A DNA stretch of 64,000 nt. Source: Mycolicibacterium neoaurum (GTDB lineage: Bacteria; Actinomycetota; Actinomycetes; Mycobacteriales; Mycobacteriaceae). Shown in pieces: positions 50,066 through 59,958 of the stretch (position 1 is its first letter; each line of letters starts with the position of its first letter). The DNA lies in assembly GCF_036946495.1 (NCBI RefSeq), contig NZ_JAQIIX010000002.1:2294001-2358000 (forward strand). Reading direction: 5' to 3'. Both the position numbers and the translations under genes were made by a program. Under the pieces are notes generated by a model. That model was not told where the DNA came from. It made no database searches and was given only the letters and a program-made list of their open reading frames with translations.

Positions 50066-50979
50066 GCGGCCTGTTAGGCGCGACGGTTTCCGCCGTGGAG
50101 AAGCGCGCCAGGTTCCGGACCGCGCTGAATTCGGGTCGACTGCAACGCTATCCTGGCGCCTTCTCACCGCTGGTGGCCAAGCTGGTCGCCGAGATCGGCT
50201 TCGACGGGGTGTATGTCTCCGGTGCAGTGCTGTCGGCGGACCTGGGCCTGCCCGATATCGGGCTCACCACCCTGACCGAGGTGACCGGTCGCGGCGCCCA
50301 GATCGCGGCGGCGACGGATCTGCCGACGCTGATCGACGCCGACACCGGTTTCGGCGAGCCGATGAGCGCGGCGCGCACGGTCACCCTGATGGAGGACGCC
50401 GGCCTGGCCGGTCTGCACCTCGAGGATCAAGTGAATCCGAAACGCTGCGGTCATCTGGACGGCAAGGCCGTCGTGGAAACCTCGGAGATGGTGAAACGCC
50501 TGCGTGCCGCGGTGGCGGCGCGACGTGACCCGAACTTCATCATCTGTGCCCGCACCGACGCCGCGGGCATCGAGGGGATCGGGGCGGCCATCGACCGGGC
50601 CAAGGCCTACGCCGACGCCGGAGCCGACCTCATCTTCACCGAGGCCCTGTACACCCCAGCTGATTTCGAGCACTTCCGCGACGCGGTCGACACTCCGCTG
50701 CTGGCCAACATGACCGAGTTCGGCAAATCCGAGCTGCTGACCGCCAGTCAGCTGTCGGACATCGGCTACAACGTTGTCATCTACCCGGTCACCACGCTGC
50801 GGCTGGCCATGCACGCGGTCGAGCTCGGCCTACGTGAGATCGCCTCGGCAGGAACACAATCCGGTCTGCTGGACCAGATGCAACACCGCAGCCGGCTCTA
50901 TGAGCTGCTGCGCTACGCCCAGTACAACGAATTCGACTCCGATATCTACAATTTCGCACTGCAGGGGGTGGCACCATGA
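50062..50979 (+). CDS. prpB: 2-methylisocitrate lyase PrpB
   Basis: A 305-residue isocitrate-lyase-superfamily enzyme that splits 2-methylisocitrate into pyruvate and succinate. Seen: KRCGH signature (NPKRCGHLDGK near residue 130), metal-binding LIDADTGFGEP, and ICARTDAAGIEG. M. tuberculosis lacks PrpB and uses isocitrate lyase instead; fast growers keep it, which fits the organism call. ATGA overlap with prpD at the start and with prpC at the end. Confidence 0.95.
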   Translation: MSGLLGATVSAVEKRARFRTALNSGRLQRYPGAFSPLVAKLVAEIGFDGVYVSGAVLSADLGLPDIGLTTLTEVTGRGAQIAAATDLPTLIDADTGFGEPMSAARTVTLMEDAGLAGLHLEDQVNPKRCGHLDGKAVVETSEMVKRLRAAVAARRDPNFIICARTDAAGIEGIGAAIDRAKAYADAGADLIFTEALYTPADFEHFRDAVDTPLLANMTEFGKSELLTASQLSDIGYNVVIYPVTTLRLAMHAVELGLREIASAGTQSGLLDQMQHRSRLYELLRYAQYNEFDSDIYNFALQGVAP

Positions 50980-52103
50980 GCGCTGTTGGAAACAGCCCGC
51001 GCATCTACAAGGGTCTGGCCGGCGTCGTCGTCGACACGACCGCGGTCTCGAAGGTGGTCCCCGAGACCAACTCATTGACCTACCGAGGTTACGCGGTGCA
51101 GGATCTGGCCACCAAGTGCTCCTTCGAGGAAGTCGCCTACCTGTTGTGGCACGGCGAGCTGCCGAACGACCAGGAGCTGGCGCTGTTCACGCAGCGTGAG
51201 CGGGCCGCCCGCCGGATGGATCGGGGCATGCAGTCACTGCTGTCCAAGCTGCCCGACACCTGCCATCCGATGGATGTGGTGCGCACCCTGATCAGCTACA
51301 TGGGCGCGCAGGACGCGCAAGAGGACGACAGCAGCCCGAAGTCGAACTACGAGAAGTCACTTCGGATGCTCGCCGTGCTGCCGACGATCGTCGCCGCCGA
51401 TATGCGCCGGCGCCGCGGTCTCGATCCGATCGCGCCGCACAGCCATATGAGCTACTCGCAGAACTTCCTGCACATGTGCTTCGGCGACGTGCCGGAGAAG
51501 GCCATCGTCGACGCGTTCGAGGCGTCGATGGTGCTCTACGCCGAACACAGCTTCAATGCCTCCACCTTCGCCGCTCGGGTCGTCACCTCGACCCAGTCCG
51601 ATATCTACAGCGCCGTCACCGCCGGAATCGGCGCGCTCAAGGGCCCGTTGCATGGCGGAGCCAACGAGGCCGTCATGCACGACATGCTGGAGATCGGTAG
51701 CGCCGACAAGGCATCGGCGTGGTTGCACGACAAGCTGTCCCGCAAGGACAAGGTGATGGGTTTCGGGCACCGTGTCTACAAGAACGGTGACTCCCGCGTG
51801 CCGACCATGAAGGAAGCCCTGATCCGCGTCGCCGAGGTCCGCGACGGCAAGAAGTGGTTGGACATCTACAAAGCCCTGGAGACCGATATGGCGGCGACCA
51901 CGGGTATCAAACCGAACCTGGACTTCCCGACGGGACCGGCCTATTACCTGATGGGCTTCGACATCGAATGCTTCACGCCGATCTTCGTGATGAGCCGGAT
52001 CGCCGGCTGGGCCGCCCACATCATGGAACAGACCGCTTCCAACGCGTTGATCCGCCCGCTCAGTGAGTATGTGGGCCCGGCTCAGCGACCGCTCGAACGG
52101 TGA
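50976..52103 (+). CDS. prpC: 2-methylcitrate synthase PrpC
   Basis: A 375-residue citrate-synthase-family enzyme condensing propionyl-CoA with oxaloacetate. Seen: catalytic His in KGPLHGGANEAVM, GFGHRVYKNGDSRVP and the catalytic Asp region LDFPTGPAYYLMGF. Its length and MSAVGNSPRIYKGLAGVVVDTTAVSKV start are typical of PrpC. It overlaps prpB upstream, and its TGA overlaps the GTG of pyc (GTGA), so pyruvate carboxylase translation is coupled to it. Confidence 0.94.
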   Translation: MSAVGNSPRIYKGLAGVVVDTTAVSKVVPETNSLTYRGYAVQDLATKCSFEEVAYLLWHGELPNDQELALFTQRERAARRMDRGMQSLLSKLPDTCHPMDVVRTLISYMGAQDAQEDDSSPKSNYEKSLRMLAVLPTIVAADMRRRRGLDPIAPHSHMSYSQNFLHMCFGDVPEKAIVDAFEASMVLYAEHSFNASTFAARVVTSTQSDIYSAVTAGIGALKGPLHGGANEAVMHDMLEIGSADKASAWLHDKLSRKDKVMGFGHRVYKNGDSRVPTMKEALIRVAEVRDGKKWLDIYKALETDMAATTGIKPNLDFPTGPAYYLMGFDIECFTPIFVMSRIAGWAAHIMEQTASNALIRPLSEYVGPAQRPLER

Positions 52104-55100
52104 TCTCCAAGGTACTGGTCGCCAACCGCGGTGAGATCGCGATCCGCGCCTTCCGCGCGGCGTTCGAACTCGGCGCGACGACGGTCGCGGTGTACCCGTT
52201 CGAGGATCGCAACTCGTTGCACCGGTTGAAGGCCGACGAGTCGTATCAGATCGGTGATGAGGGACATCCGGTCCGGGCGTATCTGTCGGTGGACGAGGTC
52301 ATCCGGGTGGCCAAGCATGCCGGCGCGGATGCGGTGTATCCCGGCTATGGATTCATGTCGGAGAACCCGGAGTTGGCGCGGGCGTGCGTGGAGGCGGGGA
52401 TCACCTTCGTGGGTCCCTCGGCCGAGGTGCTGGAGCTGACCGGCAACAAGGCGCGGGCGATCGCGGCGGCACGCGAGGCCGGACTTCCGGTGTTGGCGTC
52501 CTCGGAGCCCTCGGATTCGGTCGAGGACCTGCTGGCCGCGGCGGAGTCGATGGAGTTCCCGCTGTTCGTCAAGGCGGTCTCCGGTGGTGGCGGTCGCGGG
52601 ATGCGCCGGGTCGCCGAGGCGTCGGCGCTGCGTGAGGCGGTCGAGGCGGCCTCCCGGGAGGCGGAGTCGGCGTTCGGGGACGGCCGGGTGTATTTGGAAC
52701 AGGCGGTGATCAACCCGCGTCACATCGAGGTCCAGATCCTGGCCGACGGTGCCGGCAATGTGATTCATCTGTTCGAGCGGGATTGCAGTTTGCAGCGTCG
52801 CCATCAGAAGGTCATCGAGTTGGCGCCGGCGCCGAATCTGGATCCGGCGGTGCGGGAGAAGATCTGCGCCGACGCGGTGGCCTTCGCCAAACACATCGGG
52901 TACAGCTGCGCCGGTACCGTGGAGTTCCTGCTCGATGAGCGCGGACGGCATGTGTTCATCGAGATGAACCCGCGGATCCAGGTGGAACACACGGTGACCG
53001 AGGAGATCACCGATGTCGACCTGGTGCAGAGCCAACTCCGGATCGCGGCCGGTGAGACGTTGGCCGACCTCGGGCTCTCGCAGGACAATCTGGTCATTCG
53101 GGGAGCGGCGATGCAGTGCCGCATCACCACCGAGGATCCGGCCAATGGCTTCCGGCCCGACACCGGGCGGATCACCGCCTACCGCTCTCCGGGGGGTGCG
53201 GGCATCCGCCTGGACGGTGGTACGCATACCGGTGCGGAGATCAGCGCGCATTTCGACTCGATGTTGGTGAAATTGACTTGTCGCGGCCGGGATTTCACGA
53301 TGGCCGCTGCGCGTGCGCGTCGTGCGTTGGCGGAGTTCCGGATCCGTGGCGTGACGACCAACATCCCGTTCCTGCTCGCGGTGATCGATGATCCGGATTT
53401 CCGGGCGGGTCGGGTGACGACGTCGTTCATCGATGAGCGGCCGCAGTTGTTGACCTCGCACACTCCGGCCGACCGGGGGTACCAAGATCTTGAACTATCT
53501 GGCCGATGTCACGGTCAACAAGCCCAACGGGGTGCGCCCGTCGACGGTGTATGCCGCCGACAAGTTGCCCGAATGTGACCTGTCGGTGCCCCCGCCGGCG
53601 GGGTCCAAGCAGAAGTTGGTCGACCTGGGCCCGGAGGGTTTTGCGAAGTGGCTCAGGGAGTCTGCGGCGTTGGGGGTGACCGATACGACGTTCCGGGATG
53701 CGCATCAGTCGTTGTTGGCGACCCGGGTGCGCTCGAATGGGTTGTTGTTGGTGGCGCCGTATGTGGCGCGGTTGACTCCGCAGTTGTTGTCGGTGGAGTG
53801 TTGGGGTGGGGCGACTTATGATGTGGCGCTGCGCTTTTTGAAGGAAGATCCGTGGGAGCGGCTGGCGGCGTTGCGCGAGGCGATGCCCAATATCTGTTTG
53901 CAGATGCTGCTGCGTGGCCGTAACACGGTGGGCTACACCCCGTATCCGGAGCTGGTCACGAGTGCCTTTGTCGATGAGGCGACCGCCACGGGTGTCGATA
54001 TTTTCCGGATTTTCGATGCGTTGAACAATGTGGACTCGATGCGGCCGGCCATCGATGCGGTGCGCGCCACCGGGACCGCGGTGGCCGAGGTCGCGATGTC
54101 CTATACCGGGGATCTGAGTGATCCGGCCGAGGATTTGTACACCCTGGATTACTATCTGCGCCTTGCCGAGCAGATCGTGGCGGCCGGTGCGCATGTGTTG
54201 GCGATCAAGGACATGGCCGGGTTGTTGCGTCCGCAGGCCGCCTCCTTGCTGGTGGGTGCGTTGGTGGAGCGGTTTGATCTGCCGGTGCATGTGCACACCC
54301 ATGACACCCCGGGTGGGCAGTTGGCGACCTATTTGGCGGCGTGGACCGCCGGTGCCAGCGCAGTCGATGGGGCGTCGGCGCCGTTGGCGGGCACGACGAG
54401 TCAGCCGGCGCTCTCGGCGATCGTGGCCGCGACTGCGCACACCGATCGTGATACCGGTTTGGATCTCAAAGCGGTGTGTGATCTGGAGCCGTACTGGGAG
54501 GCGTTGCGCAAGGTGTATGCGCCCTTTGAAGGTGGTCTGCCGGCGCCGACGGGGCGGGTGTACACCCATGAGATCCCGGGTGGGCAGCTTTCCAATCTGC
54601 GCACCCAGGCCGTCGCGTTGGGGTTGGGGGATCGGTTCGAGGAGATCGAGAATGCCTATGCCGGGGCGGATCGGGTGTTGGGCCGGTTGGTGAAGGTGAC
54701 CCCGTCGTCGAAGGTGGTCGGGGATCTGGCGTTGGCGTTGGTGGGTGCCGGTGCTGATGCCGATGAGTTCGCCGCCGACCCGGACCGCTACGACATTCCC
54801 GACAGTGTGATCGGCTTCCTGCGGGGTGAGTTGGGCGATCCGGCCGGTGGCTGGCCGGAACCGTTGCGCAGCAAGGCATTGCAGGGCCGCGCCGACGCCA
54901 AACCGGAAACCCCGCTCTCGAATGAGGAGGAGGCCTCGTTGGCCTCGCCTGGGCCGAAGCGCCAAGCCACCCTCAATCGGCTGTTGTTCCCCGGTCCGAC
55001 GAAGGAATTCGAAACCCATCGGGACATCTACGGCGACACGTCACGCCTGAGCGCGAACCAGTTCTTCTACGGTTTGCGCCAGGGCGAGGAACACCGTGTC

Positions 55101-55484
55101 GAGCTTGAGCGGGGTGTCGAACTGCTGATCGGTCTGGAGGCGGTGTCCGAGGCCGACGAACGCGGCATGCGGACCGTGCTGTGCATCCTCAACGGGCAAC
55201 TGCGCCCGGTGCTGGTCCGCGACCGCAACATCGCCAGCGATGTCGCCGCCGCGGAGAGGGCCGACAAGGCCAACCCCGACCACATCGCCGCCCCCTTCGC
55301 CGGCGCGGTGACCGTCGGGGTGGCAGTCGGCGACAAGGTCGAGGCCGGTCAGACCATCGCGACCATCGAGGCCATGAAGATGGAAGCGGCGATCACCACG
55401 CCCAAGGCCGGCACCGTGGCGCGCATCGCGGTCACCGGCACCGCCCAGGTCGAGGGCAGCGATCTGCTGGTCGTGATCTCCTGA
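52100..55484 (+). pseudogene. pyc: Pyruvate carboxylase, frame split by a +1 G (frameshift or sequence error)
   Basis: Pyruvate carboxylase makes oxaloacetate from pyruvate and bicarbonate with biotin and ATP. Domains: biotin carboxylase (about 1-450, VLVANRGEIAIRAFRA; EMNPRIQVEHTVTE), carboxyltransferase (about 530-800, TDTTFRDAHQSLLATRVR), biotin carrier at the end with the biotin Lys in IEAMKMEAAI. The reading frame breaks at 53475-53479: five G where four would read ADRGTKILNYLADV. Removing one base restores a 1127-residue protein, the same length as M. tuberculosis Pyc. All else is intact, so a sequencing or assembly error in the homopolymer, or a very recent mutation, is likely. Translationally coupled to prpC. 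Confidence 0.9.
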
Positions 55485-55518
55485 CCACCAGTGGGTACGC
55501 TTATCCCCGCGACTGGTC

Positions 55519-55541
55519 TGCTGTGGCGTAACACCACAGCA
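55519..55541 (+). terminator. Hairpin after pyc
   Basis: TGCTGTGG and CCACAGCA pair around a 7-base loop 34 bases after the pyc stop. A second perfect hairpin (GTTCCACAT/ATGTGGAAC, 55546-55566) follows at once and leads into the riboswitch, so one or both may belong to the leader rather than end pyc. Confidence 0.5.
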
Positions 55542-55566
55542 TCGAGTTCCACATCCGATGTGGAAC

Positions 55567-55755
55567 GAGAGGGAACCCGGTGGGAATCCGGGACTGTCCC
55601 GCAGCGGTATGCAGGAACGACCGCCGTCATCGGCACTGGTGCGTAGCACCGGGAAGCGACGGCCATTAGGTGCATCGATGTGATGCGTGCCTGCGAGTCC
55701 GAAGACCTGCCAGCCGTGCCGGGTGCGCCGCGCCCGGCGGAGCATCGCCTCGTGG
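55567..55755 (+). ncRNA. Cobalamin (B12) riboswitch upstream of MTHFR-like gene
   Basis: The leader contains the conserved core GGGAACCCGGTGGGAATCCG, the CCCGCAGCGGTA segment and the B12 box GAGTCCGAAGACCTGCC (55695-55711). A downstream stretch with complementary GCGGATGTCC and GGACGTCCGC, the latter beside the ribosome site, is a plausible expression platform. It precedes a GTG start by 90 bases. Predicted to turn the MTHFR-folP genes off when adenosylcobalamin is plentiful, as known for metE leaders. Confidence 0.93.
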
Positions 55756-55845
55756 AAAAGGCGGATGTCCGATGAGCGGTCAATGCCGCGCGCTGATCGA
55801 CGTCCGCCGGTGATGAGCTACCCGTCGTAGTGAAGGACGTCCGCT

Positions 55846-56733
55846 GTGCCGCTGAATACCATCGCTTTGGAGTTGGTGCCGCCCAATCTGGACCGTGGAC
55901 CCGACCACGTCCGTGACGAGGCGCGCAAGATCGTCGAACTGTCTTTGAGGTCGGGCCTCTCCGGGCGTATCGGGCATGTGATGCTCCCCGGCATGATCGA
56001 GGAGGACGGCGACCGGCCCGTCGAGATGCTGCCCAAGATGGACGTTCTCGACTACTGGACGGCACTGCGTCCCGATCTGCCCGGTGTGCAGGCGTTGTGC
56101 ACACAGGTGACCTCATTTCACGGCGAGACAGCGTTGCGCGGGCGGCTCACCGAACTCGACAACGCTGGGTTCGACGGCATCATCTTCGTCGGTGTGCCCC
56201 GCACCATGAACGACGGTGACGGGCACGGTGTGGCTCCGGCGGATGCGCTGTCGAAGTTTGACGAGTTGGTCGCCAACCGAGGCGTCATCCTCATTCCCAC
56301 CCGCGAGGATGAGCAGGGCAGATTCGACTTCAAATGTGCCAAAGGCGCCACCTTCGGCATGACCCAACTGCTCTATTCGGATGCGATCGTGGACTTCCTG
56401 CGTGACTTCGCCCAGGCCAGTGCATCTCGGCCGGAGATCCTGCTGTCCTTCGGATTCGTACCGAAGATGGAGGCACAGGTGGGTCTCATCGATTGGTTGA
56501 TCCGGGATCCTGGTAACGCAGCCGTGGCAGTGGAGCAGAATTTCGTGAAGCGGCTCGCCGCAGGCGATCCGGCCACCAAACGTGTTCTGCTGCTTGATCT
56601 GTACAAGAAGGTCATCGACGGTCTGGTGGACCTCGGGTTCCCGCTGAGTCTGCATTTCGAGGCACCCTACGGTGTGAGCGCGCCCGCATTCGACACTCTC
56701 GCCGAGATGCTCGCCTACTGGTCGCCGAGATGA
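55846..56733 (+). CDS. MTHFR-like FAD oxidoreductase (methylenetetrahydrofolate reductase family)
   Basis: A 295-residue TIM-barrel protein similar to the non-canonical mycobacterial methylenetetrahydrofolate reductases (MSMEG_6649 type), shorter than classical MetF. Seen: ALELVPPNLDRGPDHVRDEARKIVEL near the N-terminus, CTQVTSFHGETALRGRL and LSFGFVPKMEAQVGLIDWL. It would reduce methylene-THF to methyl-THF, the donor used by MetE (as methyl-THF polyglutamate). GTG start at 55846 with GAAGGA eight bases upstream. Under a B12 riboswitch and overlapping folP by four bases. Confidence 0.83.
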   Translation: MPLNTIALELVPPNLDRGPDHVRDEARKIVELSLRSGLSGRIGHVMLPGMIEEDGDRPVEMLPKMDVLDYWTALRPDLPGVQALCTQVTSFHGETALRGRLTELDNAGFDGIIFVGVPRTMNDGDGHGVAPADALSKFDELVANRGVILIPTREDEQGRFDFKCAKGATFGMTQLLYSDAIVDFLRDFAQASASRPEILLSFGFVPKMEAQVGLIDWLIRDPGNAAVAVEQNFVKRLAAGDPATKRVLLLDLYKKVIDGLVDLGFPLSLHFEAPYGVSAPAFDTLAEMLAYWSPR

Positions 56734-57515
56734 TGGCGCGAACCCGTGACATGCCGATGCGGGTCATGGGCATTCTGAACTCGACACCGGACTCATTCTG
56801 GGCGGAAAGCAGATTCGGCACCGTAGGGCGCGCAGTGCAGGCGGGTCGCGCGATGTTCGGTGACGGTGCGTGGGCGATCGACGTAGGAGGCGAATCTACC
56901 CGGCCGGGTGCGGTTCCGGTGTCGGTCGGCGAAGAGCTCGATCGCGTCATACCGATCATCACCGACCTCGCGGAGTGCGGAGTCGTATCCGTCGATACCC
57001 GTAATCGCGAGGTCGCCGAGGAAGCGGTGCGCGCCGGGGCGCAGATCATCAACGATGTCTCCGGCAAGCTCTACGATCTGGCAGGGCGGCTCCGGGTCGG
57101 GTACGTGAGCATGCACGCGCACACTGTGCCGGTGTCGGCCGACGGCTACCCGCAATACGCCGATGTGACCGCGGAAGTCAAGGCGTTCGTGGAGGGTACT
57201 GCCGGAGCCGCCTTCGCAGCCGGTGCCCGCCCGGTATGGGTTGATCCAGGAATAGGTTTCGGGAAATCGCCTGCCGACAACCTGGAACTGCTGCGCCGGC
57301 TGCCCGAGCTGTGCGGTGGACCGTTTCCGGTTCTGCTCGGAGTGAGTCGCAAATCGTTTCTCGGAGACGTCACCGGCCGGGGCGTCGACGGTCGGTTGGC
57401 GGCTTCCCTTGCCGTGCTGGGACCCGCGTGGTCGGCTGGTGTGGATACCGTTCGGGTGCACGATGTCCCAGAAACCGTCGACACCATCAAGGTGATCGAA
57501 GCGCTCGCGGTGTGA
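56730..57515 (+). CDS. Dihydropteroate synthase paralogue (FolP-like)
   Basis: A 261-residue pterin-binding TIM barrel. Conserved DHPS motifs are present: DVGGESTRPGA, VSVDT, INDVSG, WVDPGIGFGKSP, LLGVSRKSFLG and RVHDV. The first loop reads MGILNSTPDSFWAESRFG, lacking the DGG of housekeeping FolP1. Mycobacteria already have FolP1 and FolP2 elsewhere; this copy shares a transcript and riboswitch with the MTHFR-like gene. It may be a true DHPS or a pterin-binding helper of the methyl-transfer pathway (inference). ATGA overlap with the upstream gene. Confidence 0.85.
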   Translation: MMARTRDMPMRVMGILNSTPDSFWAESRFGTVGRAVQAGRAMFGDGAWAIDVGGESTRPGAVPVSVGEELDRVIPIITDLAECGVVSVDTRNREVAEEAVRAGAQIINDVSGKLYDLAGRLRVGYVSMHAHTVPVSADGYPQYADVTAEVKAFVEGTAGAAFAAGARPVWVDPGIGFGKSPADNLELLRRLPELCGGPFPVLLGVSRKSFLGDVTGRGVDGRLAASLAVLGPAWSAGVDTVRVHDVPETVDTIKVIEALAV

Positions 57516-57522
57516 CGAACGA

Positions 57523-57557
57523 TTGCGCCCCGGAATCGTGATGATTCCGGGGCGCAA
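57523..57557. terminator. Bidirectional terminator folP-like / metE
   Basis: A perfect 15-bp stem (TTGCGCCCCGGAATC and its complement) with a 5-base loop separates the two convergent genes. Confidence 0.88.
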
Positions 57558-57563
57558 CCGCGG

Positions 57564-59858
57564 TCATTGCTCGGAGCGTACTGCCTTCGCAGCTTCCACC
57601 ATGTGCCGCAGGGACTCGATGACCTCGTCGTTCTTGCGGGTCTTGAGTCCGCAGTCCGGGTTGACCCAAAGCCGCTCTGCCGGAACGGCAGCCAGCGCCT
57701 CGCGGAGTGCCATGATCATCTCGTCGGTCGCGGGGACGCGGGGGGAATGGATGTCGTATACGCCCGGCCCCACCCCATTGCCGAAGCCGACGGCATTCAG
57801 GTCATCGAGCACCTCCATGTGCGAACGCGCCGCCTCGATGGAGGTCACATCGGCGTCGAGGTCGGCGATCGCCTTGATTACCTCACCGAACTCGGAATAG
57901 CATAGGTGCGTGTGGATCTGGGTGTCATCACGCACGCCCGCGGTCGATAGCTTGAATGCCTCCACCGACCACTTCAGATATTCCTGCTTCTCCTTGGAAC
58001 GCAGCGGAAGCAGTTCACGCAGTGCGGGCTCGTCCACTTGGATGATGGCGATACCCGCCTGCTCCAGATCCACCGTCTCGTCCCGAATGGCCAGTGCGAC
58101 CTGTGCTGCCGTATCGGCCAGCGGCTGGTCGTCGCGCACAAACGACCATGCCAGAATGGTCACCGGTCCGGTGAGCATGCCCTTGACGGGTTTGGTGGTC
58201 AGCGACTGGGCGTAGGTGGCCCACTCCACCGTCATCGGTTTGGGGCGGAATACATCTCCGAACAACACGGGCGGCCGCACGCAGCGGGAGCCGTAGGATT
58301 GCACCCAGCCGTTCTGGGTGGCGAAGAATCCCTCCAGCTGCTCGGCGAAGTACTGCACCATGTCGTTGCGTTCCGGCTCGCCGTGCACCAGCACGTCGAT
58401 GTCGAGCTCCTCCTGCAGCTTGATGACGGCGGCGACCTCATCACGCATTATCTGCTCATACTGAGTCGCGTCGATCCTGCCGGCACGGAGATCCGCACGC
58501 GCAACCCGGATCTCGGTGGTCTGCGGGTAGGACCCGATGGTCGTGGTCGGCAGCGGTGGCAAGTTGAGCCGTGCCTGCTGAGCGGCGTGCCGGTCGGCGG
58601 CCGGGCCTCGGTTGGAGGCGCCGGTGGACTGGATTTCGGCGATGCGCGACCGGACACCTGCGTTGTTGAGGCGCGGGTCGGCCTTGCGTGAGGCCACCGC
58701 GGCGTTGGACGCCTCGACCTCGGCGGCGATCGCTTCGCGGCCCTGCGACAGACCCTTGGACAGGGCCACCACTTCGGCCACCTTCTCGGCGCCGAAGGCC
58801 AGCCAGCTACGCAGCGCGTCGTCGAGTTCGGTCTCCGCCTCCAGCGAGTAGGGCACGTGCAGGGTCGAGCACGACGTCGAGACAACGACCTTGCCGGCCA
58901 ATCCGAGCAGGGGAGCCAGCTTGGCCAGCGCTACCTCCAGGTCGGTCCGCCAGATGTTGCGGCCGTCGACGACCCCGGCGACGACGGTCTTCTGTGCAAG
59001 CTCGGGCACCGCGGCCAGTGCGTCCACGCCGCCGTAGACGAGGTCGACACCGATGGCCTCGATCGGTGTGCGGGCCAGCGCCGGCAGGGCATCGGTCAGT
59101 TCACCGAAGTAGGTGGCGACGAAGATTGCCGGCCGCTTGGTCAGACCGCCGAGTCGGGAGTACACGTTTTCGGCGAGCGCCCCGGCATTGTCGACGTTGT
59201 CGGTGACCAGCACCGGCTCGTCGATCTGGACCCATCCGACGCCCTTGTCGGCGAGCAGCTCCAGCAAGTCGGCGTAGATACCGACGAGTTCGTCCAGCCG
59301 TCCGATGGGTGCGCCGGCACCGTCGACGGCCTTGCTCAGCGCCAGATACGTGATGGGACCGACGATCACCGGACGCGTCGCGATACCCATCGATGTCGCC
59401 TCGTCCAGCTCGGCGAGAATCTTGGCGGGGTTCAGCGTGAAGGTGGTGTCCGGGCCGATCTCGGGGACGATGTAGTGGTAGTTGGTGTCGAACCACTTCG
59501 TCATCTCCAGGGGGGCGATATCGACACCGTCATAGGTGCCGCCACGGGCCGCGGCGAAGAAGCGGTCCAGGTCGTCGGCTACACCGGCCACCCGCGGCGG
59601 CAGGGTGCCCAGCAGAACCGACTGATCGAGCATGTGGTCGTAGTAGGAGAAGGTATTGACCGGAATGGAATCCAGTCCGGCGTCGGCAAGTTGCCGCAAT
59701 GTGTTGCCGCGCAGGGTGGCGGCGACCGCGTCGAGTTCGGCTCGACCGATCTTGTCCGACCAATATTTCTCGACCGCACGCTTGAGTTCGCGGTTCGGCC
59801 CGATGCGCGGTGAGCCCAGCACGGTGGCGGTGAACAAAGGGGCAGATTGTGTTGTCAC
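57564..59858 (-). CDS. metE: Cobalamin-independent methionine synthase MetE
   Basis: A 764-residue two-barrel enzyme that methylates homocysteine using methyl-THF (triglutamate) without B12. Seen: N-terminal ATVLGSPRIGPNRELKRAVE, zinc-site HTHLCYSEF and WVNPDCGLKTR near the C-terminus, with Cys in both supplying zinc ligands. GTG at 59858 is chosen; GAAGGA lies eight bases before it. Preceded on its strand by a second cobalamin riboswitch, so repressed by B12 as in M. tuberculosis. Confidence 0.95.
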   Translation of the reverse strand: MTTQSAPLFTATVLGSPRIGPNRELKRAVEKYWSDKIGRAELDAVAATLRGNTLRQLADAGLDSIPVNTFSYYDHMLDQSVLLGTLPPRVAGVADDLDRFFAAARGGTYDGVDIAPLEMTKWFDTNYHYIVPEIGPDTTFTLNPAKILAELDEATSMGIATRPVIVGPITYLALSKAVDGAGAPIGRLDELVGIYADLLELLADKGVGWVQIDEPVLVTDNVDNAGALAENVYSRLGGLTKRPAIFVATYFGELTDALPALARTPIEAIGVDLVYGGVDALAAVPELAQKTVVAGVVDGRNIWRTDLEVALAKLAPLLGLAGKVVVSTSCSTLHVPYSLEAETELDDALRSWLAFGAEKVAEVVALSKGLSQGREAIAAEVEASNAAVASRKADPRLNNAGVRSRIAEIQSTGASNRGPAADRHAAQQARLNLPPLPTTTIGSYPQTTEIRVARADLRAGRIDATQYEQIMRDEVAAVIKLQEELDIDVLVHGEPERNDMVQYFAEQLEGFFATQNGWVQSYGSRCVRPPVLFGDVFRPKPMTVEWATYAQSLTTKPVKGMLTGPVTILAWSFVRDDQPLADTAAQVALAIRDETVDLEQAGIAIIQVDEPALRELLPLRSKEKQEYLKWSVEAFKLSTAGVRDDTQIHTHLCYSEFGEVIKAIADLDADVTSIEAARSHMEVLDDLNAVGFGNGVGPGVYDIHSPRVPATDEMIMALREALAAVPAERLWVNPDCGLKTRKNDEVIESLRHMVEAAKAVRSEQ

Positions 59859-59958
59859 GCAGAGTCCTTCAACAACGATGGAGAGCCCACCGCCCACAGG
59901 AACGTGCAACCGAGGCCACCGCGGGTATGCCGAGGCAGCTGTCGGCCATACGCCCAGT

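Noticed and set aside
52082..55019. Two long minus-strand open frames opposite pyc
   Set aside because: Pyc domains are unmistakable on the plus strand; the antisense frames are Arg/His/Gln-rich artefacts.
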